64,000 nt of DNA from the NCBI GenBank assembly GCA_022702705.1, contig CM040423.1, positions 40,507,392-40,571,391 of the forward strand, in the 5' to 3' direction. The notes beneath the pieces were generated by a model, which saw only the letters and a list, made by a program, of their open reading frames with translations, was not told the DNA's origin and ran no database searches. Positions 57,301-64,000 of this stretch are shown in pieces. This DNA comes from Papilionanthe hookeriana x Papilionanthe teres (taxonomy: Eukaryota > Streptophyta > Magnoliopsida > Asparagales > Orchidaceae). A program made the translations under genes and the position numbers. Every line of letters starts with the position of its first letter. Position 1 is the first letter of the stretch.

Positions 57301-60300
57301 GAATCTATGAGCCACATGTTTCCACGAATTTAAATAAAAATGTTATAAATGGAATTTTTTCTCGTTTTTTCTATCAGGTTTTAAAAGAGAGCTTCAAAAT
57401 CTATTGTGGCATCAATGATGGGATCATCAATCTTGTTGACATGGTATAAGTGCTCCCTAAATATTCTCAACTTAATTTTCACCTAGTGTTCGAAGAAGCG
57501 TTATTTGCAACTACAACCATTCTTTTCAATTTTGTAGTTTTTTGAGATGTCAAAGTATGATGCTATGAAAGCAGTCGAGATATATAAAAAGGCTGGACAG
57601 CAGGTTTAAATTAATTTTTTCTTGAAAAGAATTATCTAGTAAATGAAAGCTATCGATGATACTGGCAAACCAACTAAGTTTGTTTTAACAGGCAGAAAGG
57701 CTTTCTAACTTCTACGATTTTTGTAAAAATCTGGAGCTGGCAAAAAATTTTCAGTTTCCGACTTTAAAACAGGTTCTGGTTTCCTTGTTATTAACGTTTT
57801 TCTAATTTCAGAAGTTTTCTGCTGATTTTTGCTAAAAGTTTTGGGTTACCTTTTATGCAGCCACCTCCCTCTTTTCTTGCAACAATGGAAGAATATATTC
57901 GTGAAGCACCACATTTTGGTTTTGTTTCAAGCAAGAACTTAGTGAGTTTTGTTAGAAGGAAAAGTATCGCTTATTGATAGTGTAACTAAGAAAAACATTT
58001 CCATAAATTTATGCTCTTCTGGTCTGTTCGCAATGGTTAATATTGTCACTAATTTTTCATTTTTTTTTTCTCGGGGGCAGTTCAATGCTCGAGCATGTGA
58101 CCTTTTGGTGTGGGGGCAATTATGCATCTGCTGGGCTACAATCTCAGCTGCAATTTTTTAAAAAATGCTTGTCTTGTAGGGAAGGAATATCCATAATTCT
58201 TTAAAATTAATCTTGAAACTATTACAAGAAAAATATAATTTCTAAAACTGACACCTTTTTAACTTTTGAAATAGTTAGAGAACTATTATCTCACTGCTAT
58301 CACACAATTAAATATAGTTATAATTTTTTTTTTCTCACTGTATAAATTTTAGTAAAATACAGGAAAGTTCTAGGCCAAAAAGAAATGCGGCAACTGTCTT
58401 GAAAGAAAAAATATGAATAACAATTCCAAACTGAGTTAGCTATCTATTCAAGCATCAGGTTATAACTTATGTAACAATAGCTTTTGAGTTGGCACTTATG
58501 TCATCATAACTTGTCAATGCAAATTAGACGATAAGGATAAAAACATGAGAAAAATTAAGTCATGATTTTATAATTCAGAATGAGTCTTAAATTCGTCGAA
58601 TTTACTTTAAGATAAACATAATATATATATGATCAATTAATATTTGTATTATAGTCATCTCAAAACAAATTGAATGTATTTTGGAGTCATCTCTAAGCAA
58701 TATGTATGAAGGACAAATATGTACGTAAAATATGGAAGTTTTCTTGAAGATAATGCTTTACAAATTTTTTTCATGGTGCGCCAGTAATTTCTTAGGAGCA
58801 TGGAAAGCATCTTCAAAAGGAATGATACTAATGTTGATCATGTAAACCTGAGATTACAAAAAGAAAATGAATCAATATAGTTGATTTTAACTTTTTGCAA
58901 TGTAGGAGTATGAAGAGAAGAGCCTCTTAACCTACAAAGTAGAAGATGAAGAACAAGCTGGTCCAACAGAAAATCAAGAGGCAACAGCAGAGAAGAATGA
59001 AGAAAATGAAGTACCACTGCAGGCTGAAGACCCACCAACACTTCTAAATGAGTTTGAAACACAACCTGAGAGTACAGATCTTCTAGTAAATTCTTTGTTT
59101 TGATCTCATCTTTTTATATAATATTAATATTTGGGGGGATTTATATATTTACATTTCTAACACTTAAACATCTACGTGCAATACCCTCAAAATTTTAAAA
59201 ATTTAAATGTTAGATATATAAATCCATAAGAATATGTTGCGTGTATGTAAATTCCATTAATTTTTTATATCATAATAATGCTTTTATTTTTCAACAAGCA
59301 GGGTTTGGATGTGATAAATCCAGTTGCTGCAGAATTTGAACAAAGCAATGCTTTAGCTTTAGCTATCATTCAGCCTGGTAGTTTACTCTTTAATATAAAA
59401 TTTTATCAAAATATCTTATTCTCTTGGCCTTTTATTAATTTATTCCTCATAAAATTTTTTATCCTTGTTTGCTTAGGATATAAATCAGAATGGAGTAAAG
59501 TGTGAACCTAGTCTCCTGGTTGTTTATATGGGACCATTTTAGTCCTAGAGTCAATTAATTAAGTGCTAAATTAGTCCCCATACTGTCTAAATTGGAACTG
59601 AAGTAGTTCTCTGCGTGGCTTACTTCAAATCAGCTTAAAAAAATTTGGGGACTAAATTCACACTATTATAGGAAAAAAATTTGCGTCCGGACACCGGACG
59701 CAGAGCTGCGTCCGGTGTCTGTGAGAGCACACCCCATGTACCTCCCATGTACACCCAACTTGCAGAGGAGTTACATGGGTGATACATGGGTGGTACATGG
59801 GGTGTATCCCCGTTGTCCGGACGCAAATTTTTCTCCTATTATAGACCGCGACCAAAATGACTGCCCAATAAAGAATCAAGGATTATTTTAACACTTTCTC
59901 AGTCAGAATTATTACGCTTAATATAAGCCGACTTGACTAGCTTAGAATTATATTTCTTCCGTAATTTTTACAATTAGTGTGAATAATATTTTAAACCTCT
60001 TTTATTTAAAATTGCTAGGAGATAATTCAATGTCAACTAGGTCAGCAGACCTTCTCAGTGGTGGTTCTGGATGGGAATTATCACTTGTTACAGCTCCAAG
60101 TAATAGTGTGAACCATATCATCGAAAGCAAGCTGGTTTGTTCTTCTGTCTTTAAGCTTTAACAGGCACTTTTTTTTCTCATTGATATCTGTATTGACAAC
60201 ATAGAAGCGAAATAGTAGATATGTATGCAAAATGACGCAACTTATTTCAGTTAGCATACATCACTTGCTCTAAGACTAATGAATTGAAGACTTTCTCGCA

Positions 60301-62499
60301 ATTTACGATGTAAATACTATATTATTTTCTCAATTATATAATCTTAAAGGATGGGCGCTAATTTTCTTTTTATTAAAAGAGTATGCCTAACTTTATGCAA
60401 TGGAAGTGTCAACTTGCGTGTAAGTACGATGAACCACAAAGAAACTGAGGGAAAGACACCAAAAAATATATTGTTTAATTTAGGTAAAACTATGTTCACG
60501 GGAGAGGAGAGATGATTTGATCCACGAACAAAGAAGCCCCAATGGTGGATTACAATAGAAGAACATTCATTAGTTCTGTCTAAAGGTCGGGTACACCCTT
60601 GTTTAATAATAAAATAAAAGAGAATCGCAAAGTCTGTTAGGATAGATAATGGAAATAATTTATGAGAGATGACAAAAAAGGGATTAAACAAATACTTCAA
60701 AAATTGCCCTCTTTAGAAGTTTCTCATTAAAGATAGTGATGGTTTGTCAAGATGATAATTAGAACTCCTAAAGACGAACTTTTTGGTGATTTTCTCGTCT
60801 TTATTTCTTTCTTCTCCTCTCTTTTCACAATTCCTTATCAACTCCTTAAAATCCAAGATTTCTTTATACATTCATACCCAATTAATGCAAAGCTATCTTA
60901 TGCATAAGCACGTAACCTATTTTGCATCCTTACACACAAAAAGTTTATTCTCTACCTCATCATGGAACTTATATTTGATATTGAGTAAATATTTAATAGT
61001 TGTAAGTGGCAATTCATCTATGTAAATAATTTTCGGATGGAACCTACTTCTCCAGTACCCATTTTTTCAGATAAATTGACATTATTTGTTTAATGCTTTA
61101 AAATATTTTTGAAAGAAAATAACTTCATTTGAAATGTTCAATAACTAATACGAATGTATTCTTTGGAGTTGGATATCCGTTTCTCTTACTATTCTCTTTA
61201 AGATTTTGTATCTTTTTATCTGATTTGACAAAAACGCAAAGCCTTCAGATTTCATTAATCCATTTCTGATTAAAATTATTCAAGCGCTCAAATAATGTAA
61301 TGTGGATTCTTATTTGCTTAATAATGAAGTAAACGTAATGAAATTTTCCAGCAATAGTATAAGAAGAAATTTTTGGTTAGTGGTAAAACTAAGATCTCAA
61401 ATGTGAGAGCGCAAAATCAGAAGGTATAATCTTACTAGAATTCAAAGGGCCAAAATTGCATATTCTACATAGTCAAACAGGAATATTCTGGAATCTAGAA
61501 GGGGCGAGAGCCACCCCCAGCTCCCCCCTAATTCCATTACTAATTCCAGCAAATTCTCTCCTTTTATCTATTTCCTTCCTTGCATATTCCTCAACAAACA
61601 ATTAGGGACTATTTTACTGAAAAGGGAATGCAGTGTAAAAGGAATGTAATTTTAAAGTTATGTATTGTATTTAAAAATTCTCATGGTTGTTTGGTTTAGT
61701 GCAAAATAAATGCAATACTTTATACTTTCTTGTTTGTTGAAGAAAAATGGATTCCATGTAAAATAAATCTATTAAAGTGGCTATAGGCGGTGGGCAATGG
61801 GTGGCAGCTATCTACTGTGGCTGGTGGGCAGCTCATAACAAAGCGACTTATATCAGCGTCACTTACACAATGCAGTGTTCTAAGAATTCACCCAAATTCA
61901 AATAATGTCAAATATATTGAAACATGAACTATATAATGAATTCCAAATACGTTGAAATTTTACGTTGTGTTTGTTTCTCTTTCGACGAAATGTCTGATTT
62001 TAAAAACCGTTGCAAAAAGAATACAATATACTCCATTTGTTGGCGATCAAATAACTGCTTAGTCTAAACTATTTGCGAGTGCCTAATTCATTTCCTAATC
62101 ATATAATTTTGGTCTATCTAGGCTGGAGGGTTCGATAGACTCCTGCTTGATAGCCTTTATGAGGATGCATCCAGGAGACAACAAATTGCTGGGGGCACTT
62201 ATAATGGAAGCCTAAATACTAATTCCTTCGACTCGAGAGATCCATTTTCGTCATCAAATAACTTCGCCGCTCCGCCGAATGTTCAAATGGCTGTGATGGC
62301 ACAGCAGCAGCAGCAGCAGCAGCAACATCAATACTATGAACAGCAGCTATTTTATCAACATCAACAAATGCCTCAGTACTATCAAACACAAAATCCCCAC
62401 CAGCAAGCAGGTTTGACCAATCCTTTTGATGATCCATATGGTGCTACTGCTTATTCACAGGGTGCAGCAGCAGCACAAGGCAATACCAGTTTGATATGA
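53659..62499 (+). CDS. Clathrin-assembly protein with ANTH domain (AP180/CALM family, At5g35200-like)
   Basis: Fifteen GT-AG exons keep one frame: 53659-53739, 53825-53894, 54122-54219, 55384-55522, 55629-55756, 56103-56195, 56341-56391, 57378-57443, 57538-57603, 57692-57772, 57861-57941, 58906-59085, 59302-59377, 60019-60134, 62122-62499 (567 residues). The ANTH domain fills about residues 1-285 and includes the phosphoinositide motif KX9RXRH (Lys35 to His48). The acidic linker (exon 12) is followed by the C-terminal tail with GWELSLVTAP, DPF at 482-484, a polyGln run at about 503-510 and NPF at 542-544; these short motifs bind adaptor complexes and EH-domain partners. The protein recruits clathrin to the plasma membrane or trans-Golgi. 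Introns 5, 12, 13 and 14 contain MITE-like insertions. A truncated second copy of its first exons lies at 39717. Confidence 0.93.
55834..56080 (+). mobile_element. Palindromic MITE, family P, copy 5 (intron 5 of the clathrin gene)
   Basis: Starts GGGGGCATATACATATATAC and ends ATGTATGTATATATCTTCC. The arms are inverted copies, with ATATCTAACACCTAAATTTT on the left and TTGAAGTTCAGGTGTTTTAT on the right. It ends only 22 bases before exon 6, close to the acceptor. Confidence 0.8.
59133..59255 (+). mobile_element. Palindromic MITE, family P, short copy 6 (intron 12)
   Basis: TTTACATTTCTAACACTTAA and TTTAAATGTTAGATATATAA are inverted; the ends are GGGGGATTTATATATTTACA and GTGTATGTAAATTCC. The core is lost, giving a compact palindrome of about 123 bp. 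It ends 46 bases before exon 13. Confidence 0.6.
59663..59844. mobile_element. MITE with about 31-bp terminal inverted repeats (intron 13)
   Basis: The ends CTATTATAGGAAAAAAATTT(GCGTCCGGACA) and (TGTCCGGACGC)AAATTTTTCTCCTATTATAG are inverted with few mismatches. The interior has a second small palindrome (CACCGGACGCAG...CTGCGTCCGGTG) and tandem ACATGGGTGGTACATGGG-like repeats. It sits inside what looks like another repeat (a GGGGACTAAATT...GACCAAAATGAC context). Non-coding; the transposase family is uncertain. Confidence 0.75.
61600..61990 (-). repeat. Repeat related to 44040-44540 (intron 14)
   Basis: In reverse complement, 61689-61790 aligns with 44385-44475 (AAACAAGAAAGTATAA...TTTATTTTGCACTAAACCAAAC). 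The core (GGCGGTGGGCAATGGGTGGC) is the complementary CCR-type triplet stretch, here much shorter. Confidence 0.4.
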
Positions 62500-62679
62500 A
62501 TGACAAGTTTTTTTTCACTCCTTAATTCTTTATTCATCATAAATAATTTTTTTTCCCCCAAACTGGGATTAATTGAGGGCTTGATAGATTCTTGACATCT
62601 TGTACAGTTTGGGTATGTTCTTCAGGCTTTTTGTTCATAATTCATTCAGCAGATAAGAGTTTGAACCATCCATACAACA

Positions 62680-62685
62680 ATAAAT
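62680..62685 (+). terminator. Polyadenylation signal candidate of the clathrin-assembly gene
   Basis: AATAAA lies 181 bases after the stop codon, followed by a T-rich stretch (TTGTATTTCTTTTTTATTC). A suitable place for 3'-end formation. Confidence 0.5.
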
Positions 62686-62699
62686 TGTATTTCTTTTTT

Positions 62700-64000
62700 A
62701 TTCTCTAAGGTTTATATTTGTAATGAATATGTATATGTTTGATATTTTTGTTTTAATGGTTTTTTTTTTTTAAATCTTAATCTATCACATCATAGTCGAA
62801 TTATTGTTAGCTTGAATTAGTGGAATGGGTAATGGTGAAGGGTGTGAGCTTGAGTTTTGTCGTTTTGGCTGTTGCTCTTGCCATAGCATCGTGTCTCATT
62901 GAAGCCAATTTAGTCGGGCCTTCTAAAATTTGTGGTACATTTTGGCTTAGCTCAAGTTGAGTTGAATTGGCTGAGCTTAAACAATAATGTTCTTGAAAAT
63001 TTAGGACAATGACTATGATTAGCATAATAGTGAAATCATTACTTGTTAAAGATCACTCATTATTTTATAGCTTTGTGGCAAATAAATTTCACATCTGATC
63101 ATTTATAAACTTTTTTAACCAATAAAATTAGACTGTAAAAATTGAATTCAATTATTGTTTGATAAATTCAATTTAATAGTAATTAACTCAAAATATAGTT
63201 AAATTTAAAAGAAAAATGGCCCATTTTTAACTTAAATTAAATTTATTAAAAATACCAAATAAGTTTTATTAAAACTAGAAATTTTAATATATAAAATAAA
63301 AAATATGCACATGGATCTTTCAATCATTTATAGATTTGCACAATTTCATTAATTTAAAATTGTAAGAAACGAATATATTAAAATTTATAATTTGACCCAT
63401 TTAAAAAAGCACAAACAAAGCCAATAATAATAATAATAATAAAAGAAGACAAATGCATGCAACAAACTCAATGCTTTAAAAATACAAGCAAATTAACCAA
63501 ATAAAATAGATCGAATTCCATTTTTAATTTTATCTAAGTAATAGAAACTTTTGTCTTTTGTGAGCTTAAGAATTTTGCTTTTAAATTACTATAATGCAAA
63601 CTCTACATGCAGCACTAATTTTAAAGTATTCAAAGATTTTCAAAACCATCCTGACACATTTTATATAATGATATCCTGAAACTATGTTTCTACTTCTCCA
63701 AAAGAATAATAATAAAAAAAAAAATCTATAATTGTGTTGAATAAATGCGCTTTGGTCCAAATAGTAATAGATCACATTTATACTTTTATCATTGAAAAGA
63801 ATACACAAATATAGAATAAAATGGAAAATATATGTAGCTCAAATATTATTTACAATAAAGATATGGTTGTCTGTGGGAGATTTATACAAGGCGTCTCCTT
63901 TTGTGATCCTCATATAATACATCTCACAAAGGGGAATAGAAAGAGAAGAGCTACCTACCTCTATATAAAAAAGCTCCCATCTTTGCTGAATTTATTCCTA
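62700..64000. other. Intergenic, nothing recognised
   Basis: AT-rich DNA with short random frames only. An (AAT)n run is at about 63424-63441. Confidence 0.5.

Noticed and set aside
1..64000. CRISPR arrays, bacterial operons, rRNA or tRNA genes
   Set aside because: No regularly spaced repeats or RNA gene signatures seen; the DNA is plant nuclear.

Overview
The window is nuclear DNA from a flowering plant. Genes have many introns, introns and spacers are AT-rich, and there is a plant-type PPR-DYW protein, a TIFY/CCT (ZML-class) GATA-factor gene, and nested plant transposable elements. A monocot is plausible, but I cannot fix the species from sequence alone.

Layout. 1-4020 (minus): the 5' half of a TIFY-CCT GATA-factor gene; its zinc-finger exon lies beyond the left edge. 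7050-9497 (minus): an intact single-exon 815-residue PLS/DYW PPR gene. 10853-12833: a short LINE-derived insertion with a 15-bp target duplication. About 13230-13530: a second decayed LINE ORF1. 14940-37402: one very large (22.5 kb) Ty3/gypsy LTR retrotransposon of the Tat (Ogre-like) type, with 5.2-kb LTRs and a 5-bp target duplication. 37408-40459: a partial duplicate of the upstream region and first three exons of a clathrin-assembly gene. 45332-45607 (minus): a small ORF resembling mitochondrial ATP synthase subunit f. 51024-54398: the second copy of the duplicated segment, which runs into the complete 15-exon ANTH/clathrin-assembly gene (53659-62499, 567 residues). Several MITE-like palindromic elements are scattered through spacers and introns.

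The most interesting object is the LTR retrotransposon. Besides a pre-gag ORF, gag, protease, RT, two RNase H regions and integrase, it carries between integrase and the 3' LTR a region (about 29240-30824) whose 3' half is clearly an AlkB-type Fe(II)/2-oxoglutarate dioxygenase of the plant ALKBH9/ALKBH10 (RNA m6A demethylase) class. The Fe-binding His-x-Asp...His and both 2OG-binding Arg residues are kept. It is preceded by a four-cysteine zinc-ribbon-like motif. The inference is a retrotransposon that captured an RNA demethylase, perhaps to clean methyl marks from its own RNA. The copy is broken by frameshifts, some of which may be assembly error, since the two LTRs differ by many tiny indels.

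The paralogous segment at 51024 contains the same target site without the insertion, so it serves as a natural empty site. The simplest reading is that the retrotransposon inserted after the clathrin-gene segment was duplicated.
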